Assembly: GCA_027386095.1 (NCBI GenBank)
Contig: DAHXUN010000003.1
Span: 124,001 to 188,000 of the forward strand
DNA length: 64,000 nt
Direction: 5' to 3'
DNA from: Nitrososphaerota archaeon
Lineage (GTDB): Archaea > Thermoproteota > Nitrososphaeria > Nitrososphaerales > UBA183
Shown here: positions 41,323 through 49,446 of the stretch, piece by piece
How positions within the stretch are numbered: the first letter of the stretch is position 1
Layout: every line of letters starts with the position of its first letter
The notes under the pieces: model-generated
What the model was told of the DNA's origin: nothing
The model's database searches: none
The model's input: the letters and a program-made list of their open reading frames with translations, nothing else
Made by a program: the position numbers and the translations under genes

Positions 41323-42267
41323 GTGTCCGGGGGCTTGTCAGCGGTAAAGCGGATCGCGGGCTTCTTCGACAGGGTGAAAGCACCTCTCGCCAAGATGTCC
41401 AGACCTGGTTCCACGAAGGACGAGGACCTGATACTGGCGGTCATAGGCAGGATCGAGGTCCCCGGGGAGGACGCTTCACTCCCGCCAGCTCCTGAAGATA
41501 GCGACGAGATGTACCGCAGGCTGATGCGTCGCCTCGACTGGCAGCTCAAGAACTCGGGCCTGACCCCCGAGGAGCTCCTCAGGTCCTACCCCTACGAGGC
41601 CCGGTCGCTCCTCCTCTTCAAGTCCTACGAGAAGACGAAGAAGAAGAAAGAGTCTACCGCCTTCAAAGAAAGGCTGATCGAAAAGGGGTTCAAGGCGGTC
41701 CAGCCCGGGGTCTGGGTGCTCCCCCCGACGAGGACCCCCCCGGGGCTCGACTCACAGGACGCCATACGGCTCTGGTTCAGGCAGAACCTGGCGAAGAAGG
41801 TGCCGAAGAGCGTCGCCTACGTCTTCCCGTTCATCGCCTCGGTGGACCTGAAGAGGATGGTCTCGGAGAGGAGAGGGGTCAGGAAGATGCCCATGGCAAG
41901 GACGCTGTTCGGCGCCCTGTCCCTCGAGGAGGTGGCCCCCCCAAGGCACCTCTATGCGGCGATGAAGGCCAAGGGGAGGTCGGTCAAGGAGACCATATTG
42001 ACAGGGGACGTCCCGTTCCTGTCGAGCGCCTTCGCAGAAGAGCAGGAGCTCAGGGCCATCCAGGCCAACGAGCTGGAGATAGGGGCGCGGCTGAGGAGCG
42101 CCACCGGCTTGCGGGCGGTAAACCTGGAGGACCTGGCAAACCTCGGCCCGGAGACCCTGGCCAAGGCCCTCGAGGGGTTCGTCCCCCACCCGAAGGACTT
42201 CGGCCAGCGGCTCATCATAGAGGCCCAGTACTGGCTCAGGCATCTCGGAGGGACCGTCCCGACCTGA
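41323..42267 (+). CDS. Uncharacterised protein of the tubulin cassette (314 aa)
   Basis: GTG at 41323, 42 bp after the coiled-coil gene. Begins with a basic amphipathic stretch (VKRIAGFFDRVKAPLAKMSRPG) that could touch membrane or filament. A helical middle has RLDWQLKNSGLTPEELLRSYPYEARSLL, then a lysine patch (YEKTKKKKES), then EKGFKAVQPGVWVLPP, then mixed helices with a phenylalanine-rich core. No family recognised. It ends about 45 bp before the TATA box of rpl24e, which marks the end of the cassette. Confidence 0.65.
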   Translation: MSGGLSAVKRIAGFFDRVKAPLAKMSRPGSTKDEDLILAVIGRIEVPGEDASLPPAPEDSDEMYRRLMRRLDWQLKNSGLTPEELLRSYPYEARSLLLFKSYEKTKKKKESTAFKERLIEKGFKAVQPGVWVLPPTRTPPGLDSQDAIRLWFRQNLAKKVPKSVAYVFPFIASVDLKRMVSERRGVRKMPMARTLFGALSLEEVAPPRHLYAAMKAKGRSVKETILTGDVPFLSSAFAEEQELRAIQANELEIGARLRSATGLRAVNLEDLANLGPETLAKALEGFVPHPKDFGQRLIIEAQYWLRHLGGTVPT

Positions 42268-42312
42268 AGCCAGGGGCCGCAAGCCCCGGGCCCCCTAGGG
42301 GCCGGCGCCGTC

Positions 42313-42319
42313 TTTATAT
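42313..42319 (+). promoter_or_regulatory. TATA box of rpl24e-ndk-infB
   Basis: TTTATAT about 47 bp before the rpl24e ATG. Its presence shows that the downstream half of the split ribosomal operon has acquired or kept its own promoter. Confidence 0.75.
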
Positions 42320-42365
42320 CCAGAGTCTCAAAGGCCATCGAAAGGTCGAGGTGCGGTAGCCTGAG

Positions 42366-42548
42366 ATGTATGTCCCAAAGAAATGCGTCTTCTGTGGTAA
42401 AGAGGTCAGGCTCGGTTCGGGCATCCTCTACGTGAAGAACGACGGTTCCACTAAATCATACTGTTCCTCCAAGTGCAAGACCAACGACCTGAAGCTGGGT
42501 CGCGACCCGCGCAAGCTGAAGTGGGCAAGGGTGCCTGCTAAGAGATGA
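42366..42548 (+). CDS. rpl24e: Large ribosomal subunit protein L24e (eL24)
   Basis: 60 residues; zinc ribbon with CVFCGKEV near the start and YCSSKCKTNDLKLGRDPRKLKW, the full L24e signature. Overlaps ndk by four bases. Confidence 0.95.
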   Translation: MYVPKKCVFCGKEVRLGSGILYVKNDGSTKSYCSSKCKTNDLKLGRDPRKLKWARVPAKR

Positions 42549-42964
42549 GCGCGGTCGAAGACACCCTGATAGTCGTGAAGCCGGACGGGGTGAGGCGGGG
42601 TCTGGTAGGGGAGATAATCGGCAGGTTCGAGAGGAAGGGGTTCGCCCTGAAGAGGGTCAAGATGCTCACCATGTCGAGGCCCCAGGCGGAGGAGTTCTAC
42701 AGCGTCCACAGCCAAAAGCCTTTCTTCGGTGAGCTGGTCTCCTTCATCACCTCGGGTCCCGTCGTCGGGGCCGTCCTCTCGGGGAGGGACGCGGTCGCGA
42801 CTGTCAGGCGGATGGTCGGGGCGACGAAGAGCTGGGAGGCAGCGGCGGGGACGATAAGGGGTGACTTCGGGCTCGGGCTCACAGACAACTGCATCCATGC
42901 CTCCGACTCCACCGAGAGCTTTACAAAGGAGAGCGCTGCCTTCTTCGGCAAGACGCCAGGGTGA
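42545..42964 (+). CDS. ndk: Nucleoside diphosphate kinase
   Basis: Transfers phosphate between nucleoside di- and triphosphates via a phosphohistidine. 139 residues; TLIVVKPDGVRRGLVGEII at the start, the active-site motif NCIHASDS with the catalytic His near residue 117, and GATKSWEAAAGTIRGDFG. ATG overlaps the L24e stop. Confidence 0.95.
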   Translation: MSAVEDTLIVVKPDGVRRGLVGEIIGRFERKGFALKRVKMLTMSRPQAEEFYSVHSQKPFFGELVSFITSGPVVGAVLSGRDAVATVRRMVGATKSWEAAAGTIRGDFGLGLTDNCIHASDSTESFTKESAAFFGKTPG

Positions 42965-42990
42965 GGCCACCTTAAGGAACTGGATTAGAC

Positions 42991-44778
42991 ATGTCAGAGC
43001 AAAGCCGCATGCGGCAGCCTGTGGTAGTCATCCTGGGGCACGTAGACTCCGGGAAGACGTCGATCGCTGACTGTCTGAGGGGGACAGGGGTCCAGGCCCG
43101 CGAGGTGGGCGGGATAACCCAGGAGATAGGCGCAAGCTTCTTCCCCATGGCGACGCTGAAGGAGATCTGCGGGCCCCTCCTGGACCGCGCTGGGGGGGAG
43201 CTGCACATCCCAGGGCTCCTCATGATAGACACACCCGGCCACGCTGTCTTCTCTAACCTGAGGCTCAGGGGAGGGTCGGCGGCGGACATAGCCATCCTGG
43301 TCGTCGACGTCCTGAAGGGGCTGGAGAACCAGACGCTTGAGAGCATCGACATCCTGAAGCAGAGGCAGGTGCCTTTCCTTGTCGCTCTGAACAAGATAGA
43401 CATGATCAACGGCTGGAGGAAGGGGAGCAAGGGGCCGCTCCTGCAGGTGATGAAGGACCAGGTCCCGACCTGGGGGGACGAGCTGGAGGAGCGGCTGTAC
43501 AACGTGGTAGGGGGGCTCAACCGCCTCGGCTTCCAATCAGACGCCTACTACAGGGTGAAGGACTTCCGGCAGCAGGTGTCCATCGTCCCAGTCTCGGCGC
43601 GGGCCCCGGTGGGGATGCCTGAAATGCTCGCCATGCTGATCGGCCTCGCGCAGCAGTTCCTGAAGGGGAGGCTGAAGGTGGGGGATGCACGCTCGGCGCG
43701 GGGGATCATACTCGAGCTCCAGGAGGAGGTGGGGATCGGCCAGACCGCCAACGTGATCCTGACCGAAGGGACCCTGAGCGTCGGAGACCCCATCTCGTTG
43801 GTCCGCAGGGACGGGACGTTCAAGTCGAAGGTGAAGGCGCTGTTCATGCCGAAGCCGCTGGACGAGATGCGCGACCCCAGGGACAAGTTCACGCCCGTGA
43901 GCTCCGTCTACGCCGCCGCAGGGGTGAAGCTGGTCACCCCGGACCTCGGGGGGGTGGTGGCGGGGACCTCCATCGCGTCCTTCTCCACCGAGCAGCAGTT
44001 CCAGGACCTGAAGGCAGAGATGGAGAAGGAGCTCTCCAACATCGTGGTCAAGACCGACAACATGGGAGTGATAGTGAAGGCGGGGAGCATAGGCGGCCTC
44101 GAGGCCCTGCTGAGGATGCTGGAGGAGAGGGGGGTCCCCGTGAGGGAGGCAGACACAGGGGACATCTCGAAGAACGACATCGTGGCCGCCCAGGTGGTGG
44201 GGGAGCACGACCCTTACCTCGGCGCGATCCTCGGCTTCGACTCGAAGGTCCTCCCAGAGGCGAAGGAGTACGTTGGCTCGAGCCCGATCTTCGTCTCCTC
44301 GGTGATCTACGAGGTCATCGACGACTACGCCAGCTGGGCGGCGTCGAAGAGGGACGCGGACGAGAGGGCGGCCCTCTCGAGCCTGACGAGGCCGTGCAAG
44401 CTCAAGGTCCTCCCAGGGACGTTCTTCAGGCGCAACGACCCCGCCGTCTTCGGGGTCGTGGTGGTCGCCGGGAGGCTCCGCCCCAAGGTGAAGCTGATGT
44501 CGTCGGAAGGGACTGAGGTAGGGACGGTCGAGCAGGTGCAGGACAACGGCAAAGCTGTCGTTGAGGCGAAGGAGGGGGAAGAGGTGGCAATCTCGGTCCA
44601 GGGCCCGACCCTCGGGAGACAGGTGAAGGAGAACGACACCCTCTACGCCACCCCCCGGAGCCACGAGGCGAAGCTCCTCCGCACCAAGCTCCTCGGCTCC
44701 CTGACCGAGGACGAGAAGCGGGTGCTCGACGAGATAGTCGCGATAAAATCCGCGGCAGACCCGATGTACGGGTTTTAG
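42991..44778 (+). CDS. infB: Translation initiation factor IF-2/aIF5B
   Basis: Subunit-joining GTPase. 595 residues; G1 GHVDSGKTS (residues 13-21), GGITQEIGASFF switch I, DTPGHAVF G3, NKID G4, then domains II-IV. The start, SEQSRMRQPVVVILGHVDSGK, lacks the long N-terminal extension of the eukaryotic protein. No intein is present here, in contrast to aIF5B of some methanogens. Located 26 bp after ndk. Confidence 0.95.
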   Translation: MSEQSRMRQPVVVILGHVDSGKTSIADCLRGTGVQAREVGGITQEIGASFFPMATLKEICGPLLDRAGGELHIPGLLMIDTPGHAVFSNLRLRGGSAADIAILVVDVLKGLENQTLESIDILKQRQVPFLVALNKIDMINGWRKGSKGPLLQVMKDQVPTWGDELEERLYNVVGGLNRLGFQSDAYYRVKDFRQQVSIVPVSARAPVGMPEMLAMLIGLAQQFLKGRLKVGDARSARGIILELQEEVGIGQTANVILTEGTLSVGDPISLVRRDGTFKSKVKALFMPKPLDEMRDPRDKFTPVSSVYAAAGVKLVTPDLGGVVAGTSIASFSTEQQFQDLKAEMEKELSNIVVKTDNMGVIVKAGSIGGLEALLRMLEERGVPVREADTGDISKNDIVAAQVVGEHDPYLGAILGFDSKVLPEAKEYVGSSPIFVSSVIYEVIDDYASWAASKRDADERAALSSLTRPCKLKVLPGTFFRRNDPAVFGVVVVAGRLRPKVKLMSSEGTEVGTVEQVQDNGKAVVEAKEGEEVAISVQGPTLGRQVKENDTLYATPRSHEAKLLRTKLLGSLTEDEKRVLDEIVAIKSAADPMYGF

Positions 44779-44812
44779 ACTTAATTACCCGGCGTAGTCG
44801 GAGCCGGTTTCG

Positions 44813-45172
44813 ATGGCGAGCTTCAAGCTGGTCCTCTCTGACCCCAAGACAGGCAAGTCAGAGGCCAAGGAACTCAAGGACTCCCCAGCCCAACTACTGA
44901 TCGGGAGGAAGATAGGGGACGTCTTGGACGGAGCCACCATAGGGCTGGCCGGGGAGATAAAGATCACCGGCGGGAGCGACAAGGCGGGGTTCCCCATGCG
45001 CGGGGACGCGCTGGGGGGAGGGAAGAACTACATCCTCATGACCAGGGGGGTGGGGTACAGGACGAAGGAAGAAGGGTCCAAGAAGCGGAAGCTGGTGAGA
45101 GGGGGGACGATAACCGAGGAGACGTTCCAGGTGAACGCCAAGCTCGTAGACGAGCCACAGAAAGCAAGCTAG
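44813..45172 (+). CDS. rps6e: Small ribosomal subunit protein S6e (eS6)
   Basis: 119 residues; FKLVLSDPKTGKSEAKELK, LIGRKIGDVLDGATIGLAGEIKITGGSDKAGFPMR and KRKLVRGGTI are characteristic. ATG at 44813, 34 bp after infB. TTTTAGACTTAATT between the two may be a promoter element or readthrough region. Confidence 0.95.
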   Translation: MASFKLVLSDPKTGKSEAKELKDSPAQLLIGRKIGDVLDGATIGLAGEIKITGGSDKAGFPMRGDALGGGKNYILMTRGVGYRTKEEGSKKRKLVRGGTITEETFQVNAKLVDEPQKAS

Positions 45173-45269
45173 CTAGACACGTCCGGCGCCGGTTTCTGGC
45201 AAAACTCGTGAAGTCCCTGTCTGAAAAGCAGAAATATCTGGGGTCGAGCCGGGACCACAGGGACCTCGC

Positions 45270-45728
45270 TTGGCCAGGCTGGACGACCTAGACATGAAGA
45301 TACTCTCCTCCCTCCATGCCGACGCGTCTGTGTCCGTCCCCAGGCTCAGCAAGGAGCTCGGGGTCAACCTCTCGGTGATGTACAGCAGGATAAAGCGGCT
45401 GCAGAAGCGGGGGGTGATAGAGCGGTTCACGGTGCAGGTCAACGAGGACATGCTCGGCATGCAGGCCGGGGCGCTGGCAGGTCTCAACATCGACCCGAAG
45501 CTGAGGGAGAGCGTCCTGGCCGAGATCGAGAAGGTCGAGGGGGTGAGGCTCGTCAGGGAGGTGACCGGAAGGTTCGACGTAATCATAAACCTCAGAGGGA
45601 GGTCTCTGGACGAGCTGCACAGGACTGTCTACGACCTGATAGGGAAGATACCGGGGGTGATGCACACTGAGGTGTTCATGGAGGTCTCCAGGCGCTACCC
45701 ACCGGTCAGTTTCAAGCTCACCGAGTGA
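45270..45728 (+). CDS. Lrp/AsnC family transcriptional regulator
   Basis: 152 residues: an N-terminal HTH (MKILSSLHADASVSVPRLSKELGVNLSVMYSRIKRLQKRGVIERF, about residues 9-52) and a RAM/ligand-binding domain with GRFDVIINLRGRSLDEL and GVMHTEVFMEV. TTG start about 30 bp after AAATATCT (45231-45238), a possible TATA. Monocistronic; the target is unknown. Confidence 0.85.
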   Translation: MARLDDLDMKILSSLHADASVSVPRLSKELGVNLSVMYSRIKRLQKRGVIERFTVQVNEDMLGMQAGALAGLNIDPKLRESVLAEIEKVEGVRLVREVTGRFDVIINLRGRSLDELHRTVYDLIGKIPGVMHTEVFMEVSRRYPPVSFKLTE

Positions 45729-45768
45729 CGCCCAAGGTTCATATGCACCGGGCCGAGGTAGCGCCCAG

Positions 45769-46455
45769 TTGGACCCGTTGATCCTGCTCGACCAGGCCGT
45801 GGCGCAAGAGAAGGTCCCCAGGGCGCTGGCCAAGAAGGTGAGGCTGAGGATGAAGTACCTCCAGGCGGCGGTGGAGCGGGTGGAGAAAGCGAGCGGCCTC
45901 CGTTACCCACCCTACTATGTCGAGCCGACCCTCCCAGTCTCGAAATCAGGGAGCGAGTACGGACAGATGGGGGTGCTCTTCGCCAGGGTGATCCCGACCG
46001 CGGTCAACGGCGTCGTCCTCATCTTGGTGCAGTTCACCGCCGCCCTGGTCGCCTTCGGGACCAAGGGGACCATGGACGCCGTAGCCGCCCACGAGTTCAC
46101 CCACTACGTCGACCTCGTCCGAAAGCTGAGCACGACCAACATCACGAGCGACGAGACCGCCACCACCCTGTACGAGGCGGCGTTCGCCGATGCGGAGCGG
46201 GTCGTCCCCCCCAAGCTCCTCTTCGCCGACAAGGCTCTCGTCTCGCTGGTCAGCCGGAAGTTCAAGAACGAGCTGTCTGACGAGGCCCTCAACAAGAAGG
46301 TGGGGGCTTCCTGGATAGCGAAGGACCTCCCCGTCCGGCTGGTAGGGCCGGAGGAGAACAGGGTCAGCCTTTCGATGGAGGCGGTGGCGGCAACGAAGTT
46401 CGACCCCGCCGTCCTGGCGAAGGTCGCAGAACTAGGGAAGAAGGCCCGCCCTTGA
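45769..46455 (+). CDS. Predicted zincin-type metalloprotein
   Basis: 228 residues, soluble apart from a hydrophobic stretch around residues 78-100. The motif HEFTHY at 108-113 is a canonical HExxH zinc site, and an EAAFADAERV segment about 30 residues further could provide the third ligand. No known protease family is recognised beyond the zincin pattern. TTG start; the preceding TTCATATG resembles a weak TATA. Overlaps the next gene by four bases, so they are co-expressed. Confidence 0.6.
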   Translation: MDPLILLDQAVAQEKVPRALAKKVRLRMKYLQAAVERVEKASGLRYPPYYVEPTLPVSKSGSEYGQMGVLFARVIPTAVNGVVLILVQFTAALVAFGTKGTMDAVAAHEFTHYVDLVRKLSTTNITSDETATTLYEAAFADAERVVPPKLLFADKALVSLVSRKFKNELSDEALNKKVGASWIAKDLPVRLVGPEENRVSLSMEAVAATKFDPAVLAKVAELGKKARP

Positions 46456-48077
46456 GGCTGAAAGAAGAGGAGCGCGCCACCTTAGAGAAGCTCGCTGCCG
46501 CGCTCGTGGACCCGTCGAAGACCTCCGGTGTCGCGGCCTACGGCTCGAAGGTGGCAGGGTACGCCAGGCCAGACTCCGACTACGACGTCATCATAGTGGC
46601 GAAGCGCTTCAGGGAGGGGGTCCGGTACAGGTACGTCAGCGACCCCGTCGAGGCGTCGGCTCTGATAGTGGACGAGGACATGCTCCTCCAGGACGCCCGG
46701 TCGTCTTACCTCGGGGAGTTCGTCGTGGGGCGGCTCCTCAACGCCTACGAGCCGCTCTCCAACCCCGAGCTGTTCCGGAAGGCAGAGCACGAGTACAAGA
46801 AGCGTGTTATCGTCGAGGCCCTGCTCGACCTGTCCTCGGACTACGGGGAGTTCGGGAGCCGCCTGTTGGTCCCCTACGACTACTTCCTCTTCGACAAGCT
46901 CCACAGCCGCGCTGCCATCTACCCCCCGGCTCTCTACAGCTACGTCCACACGTACACCACGGGGCTAGGGGAGGCGAACCGGGCGGAGTCCGTGGCAGGG
47001 TTCAGGGCCGCTGCCGAGGCCCTCCAGCCGAGGGGCTTCCTGGTCGCAGGGCCAGACGGGGTGAGGCTCGTCCCAGAGAAGCTGAGGGGGGACGCGTTCA
47101 CCAGGGTGCAGTCCCTCTTCTCCGTCACCGCCAGGGGGGTGGCCCAGTACGCGGTCCACGGCTACGCCGGGAGGGTAGGGCCGTCGGTGTTCAGCAGGGA
47201 GGCGCTGTCGAAGCTGAGGCGGATGAGGGAGGCGCCCCCGCGGTTCGTCCCCCTGGAGCTCCCCCGCTCGCTGCTCAGGCTGGACGAGGGGGCGATAATA
47301 CCTGACGCGTCGTTCCTCGTGAAGGAGCTGGCCAGCCTCCTGGGGCTGGACACCTACTCCACCACGGAGAAGGACATCGGGGAGCCGTACTCCACCACGA
47401 GGGTCCTCACCTTCAGGGCCGGCGAGGTGGAGAGGTCAGTCGTGGTCAAGAACTACACGGACGTGAGGTCCCTCAAGTGGGCCTTCCTGGGGATCTGGGC
47501 GTCCACCGCGAACAGGTTCAGCGCGGGCCCCCTCACGAGGATGGACCGCGAATACGGGGCGACCCTCTCCCTGAGGGCGAGAGGGGTCCTCGTCCCGGCT
47601 GTCATCGCCGTCGCTCCTGCAGAGCGGGTCCTCGTGAAAGACTTCGTCAGGGGCCCGACGCTGGCCTCGGAGGTCAACGCCTTCCTGAAGGGTGACGGCG
47701 CCTCTCTCCCACAGGTGGGGCCCTACGGGGGCCTGATGGCCCGGGTCCACGGCTGGGGGATGGCGCTCGGGGACGCCAAGCCGAGCAACGTCATCGTCTC
47801 CGGGGAAGGGCTCTACCTCACAGACCTGGAGCAGGCGTGCAGCGGCGGGGACCAGGCGTGGGACGTGGCAGAGTTCTTGTACTACACCGCCAAGCTCTCC
47901 AACAGAGAAGACGCGATGAAGAGGGTGGCCGCGGCCTTCCTAGACTCCTACGTCAGGGAGGGGGACGCTTCTGTGGTGGCGAAGGCCAGGGGGTCGAAGT
48001 ACTTCGGCCCCTTCAGGCCGTTCCTGACCCCTGGGATGGCAAAGATGCTCAGGGACCTGATGGCAGCCTACACCTAG
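46452..48077 (+). CDS. Nucleotidyltransferase-kinase fusion protein
   Basis: 541 residues. The N-terminal domain (about 1-100) is a pol-beta-type nucleotidyltransferase with GS at 31-32 and DYD (Asp43, Asp45). Residues 110-310 are a helical/winged region. The C-terminal part (about 315-535) is a protein-kinase-like fold close to RIO/Bud32 kinases: VVVKNYTD with the ATP-binding Lys, ERVLVKDFVRGPTL hinge, catalytic loop MALGDAKPSNVIV and LYLTDLEQA in place of DFG. The combination could be a regulated toxin-like or RNA-modifying enzyme. TTG start overlaps the metalloprotein gene; the end overlaps rps27ae on the other strand by four bases. Confidence 0.7.
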   Translation: MRLKEEERATLEKLAAALVDPSKTSGVAAYGSKVAGYARPDSDYDVIIVAKRFREGVRYRYVSDPVEASALIVDEDMLLQDARSSYLGEFVVGRLLNAYEPLSNPELFRKAEHEYKKRVIVEALLDLSSDYGEFGSRLLVPYDYFLFDKLHSRAAIYPPALYSYVHTYTTGLGEANRAESVAGFRAAAEALQPRGFLVAGPDGVRLVPEKLRGDAFTRVQSLFSVTARGVAQYAVHGYAGRVGPSVFSREALSKLRRMREAPPRFVPLELPRSLLRLDEGAIIPDASFLVKELASLLGLDTYSTTEKDIGEPYSTTRVLTFRAGEVERSVVVKNYTDVRSLKWAFLGIWASTANRFSAGPLTRMDREYGATLSLRARGVLVPAVIAVAPAERVLVKDFVRGPTLASEVNAFLKGDGASLPQVGPYGGLMARVHGWGMALGDAKPSNVIVSGEGLYLTDLEQACSGGDQAWDVAEFLYYTAKLSNREDAMKRVAAAFLDSYVREGDASVVAKARGSKYFGPFRPFLTPGMAKMLRDLMAAYT

Positions 48078-48346
48078 CCCTTCTTGGTGTACGTCGTGTA
48101 CCCGCAGTGGCCGCAGGTGAGCCTGTCGCCGTGCTGGGCCATGAAGTAGCCCTTGCCGCACCTTGGGCACTCCTTCCTCAGCCTGGTGAGCGAGCCCTCG
48201 CCCACCTCGTAGAGCTTGTGGACCTGTATCCTCCGCTTCGGGGCCTTCGGCTTCTCCTTCTTCTCCGGCTTCTTCTCCTCCGCAGGGGCCGATGCCGCGG
48301 CGGGGGCAGGAGCTGGCGCTTGAGCTGGGGCGGGCTGCTTGGACAT
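48074..48346 (-). CDS. rps27ae: Small ribosomal subunit protein S27ae (eS31)
   Basis: 90 residues; zinc-binding CPRCGKGYFMAQHGDRLTCGHCG at the C-terminus. The N-terminal 45 residues are an Ala/Pro/Glu/Lys-rich extension (QPAPAQAPAPAPAAASAPAE) not present in short archaeal S27ae; it recalls the position of ubiquitin in eukaryotes but has no ubiquitin fold. The frame continuing upstream to 48700 is a shadow of rps24e. Confidence 0.92.
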   Translation of the reverse strand: MSKQPAPAQAPAPAPAAASAPAEEKKPEKKEKPKAPKRRIQVHKLYEVGEGSLTRLRKECPRCGKGYFMAQHGDRLTCGHCGYTTYTKKG

Positions 48347-48348
48347 GC

Positions 48349-48690
48349 CTACTTGGCCCCAGCAGCTGCCGGCGCTGCAGCCTTCTTCTTCCTCTCCTGT
48401 TTCAGCTTCTCGCGCTCCTCCTTCGAGAGAGCCCGCTCGTCGAGATGACGGAGGTGGATACGCTTCTTGGACTCGGCGGAGCCGTAGACGTAGAACCTCC
48501 CCTGGACCCTGGTCGTCCCCGACTGGCCCTCCATCCTGATCAAAGCCACGTTCTCCACGGGGACCCCCATCCCCTGGGCCACAGCAGCGATGGCCTCCTT
48601 CCTCGAGACCTTCCCCGCCCTGTCCTCCAGCGTCAGCTCCACGTAGGACCTGTCGAGGACCTTCGACTGGGACTTCTTCTCTACCTGCAA
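48349..48690 (-). CDS. rps24e: Small ribosomal subunit protein S24e (eS24)
   Basis: 113 residues; SRKEAIAAVAQGMGVPVENVALIRMEGQSGTTRVQGRFYVYGSAESKKRI is the conserved core, ending in a Lys/Ala-rich tail. Two base gap to rps27ae. Confidence 0.93.
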   Translation of the reverse strand: MQVEKKSQSKVLDRSYVELTLEDRAGKVSRKEAIAAVAQGMGVPVENVALIRMEGQSGTTRVQGRFYVYGSAESKKRIHLRHLDERALSKEEREKLKQERKKKAAAPAAAGAK

Positions 48691-48732
48691 ACCGGGGCAC
48701 CCGAATCTGGCGGGGATATTAAGTTGAGGCCC

Positions 48733-49251
48733 CTATAGCCTCTCGATGCCCATCGCCGACAGCACTCCCCTGTTCCTAGCCTTCGACACGGCGTCGACCT
48801 TGACTGCCACCACCCCCGCCCCCGGCTGGCCATAGAAGACCGTGGCTGAGACCGGGGCCATCGCTATGGCAAGCATCGCCATGAGGTCCTCCTCGCCGTC
48901 GACGAGCACCCGGACAGGCTTCTTCCCAGCGAACGCCTCCCTCATCCCTTCGATGGCTTCCTGAGTCAGGGTCCCCGCGGGGTTGCTCACCTTCACCACC
49001 CTCGCGTAGGGGACGTCAGGGAGCTCTCTCTTTGACCTCCGCTCCACGCCGTCGACCACGTGGACAGCCGGGGTCGCCCCCAGGTGGTGCAGCGTCTCTG
49101 TGACCTTGTCCCCGACCGTGACAACCATCGACGCGTCCTTGGCCAGCCTGGCGAACTCCTCACCGGCCGTCTCCTGGGGGCCGAACACGTGCCCGAGGGG
49201 CTCCGACAGTTTCGCTCGCAGGTTCTCAGGGAGCTTGAACGCCCTCGCCAA
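48733..49251 (-). CDS. GTP-dependent dephospho-CoA kinase (DUF359)
   Basis: Catalyses the last step of coenzyme A synthesis in archaea using GTP. 172 residues; VVTVGDKVTETLHHLGATPAVHVVDGVERR, KVSNPAGTLTQEAIEGMREAF and VDGEEDLMAMLAIAMAP match the family, including the conserved Asp-rich region. Positioned between Spt4 and S24e, a typical archaeal arrangement. Confidence 0.88.
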   Translation of the reverse strand: MARAFKLPENLRAKLSEPLGHVFGPQETAGEEFARLAKDASMVVTVGDKVTETLHHLGATPAVHVVDGVERRSKRELPDVPYARVVKVSNPAGTLTQEAIEGMREAFAGKKPVRVLVDGEEDLMAMLAIAMAPVSATVFYGQPGAGVVAVKVDAVSKARNRGVLSAMGIERL

Positions 49252-49255
49252 GGGC

Positions 49256-49441
49256 CTAGCTTACCTTCAGGGCGTAGCGCCCTGGCTTCGCTATCCCCAG
49301 TGTCTTCGCGACCTGGGACTTCTCGGCGTTGATTATCACGATCAGCCCCGACCACTCGTTGCTCAGCTCGGTAGACCCGTCGTTGGGGCAAGCCTTCTCG
49401 GTCGTCAGCATCCTGCACTTGCGGCAGGCCAGTTCTTTCAT
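49256..49441 (-). CDS. spt4: Transcription elongation factor Spt4 (RpoE2)
   Basis: 61-residue zinc-ribbon protein: MKELACRKCRMLTTEKACPNDGS with CxxC and a later Cys, then STELSNEWSGLIVIINAEKSQVAKTLG and PGRYALKV. ATG at 49441; the longer frame from 49513 lies inside rpoE. Partner of Spt5 in the processivity clamp. Confidence 0.93.
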   Translation of the reverse strand: MKELACRKCRMLTTEKACPNDGSTELSNEWSGLIVIINAEKSQVAKTLGIAKPGRYALKVS

Positions 49442-49446
49442 GGCGA

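Noticed and set aside
43537..44664. 375-codon minus-strand frame inside the aIF5B gene
   Set aside because: Pure shadow of infB in a GC-rich gene; composition rich in His, Leu, Arg and Pro and no homology.
48074..48346. Ubiquitin-S27ae fusion
   Set aside because: The N-terminal extension is an Ala/Pro/Glu-rich linker with no ubiquitin-like fold or GG terminus.
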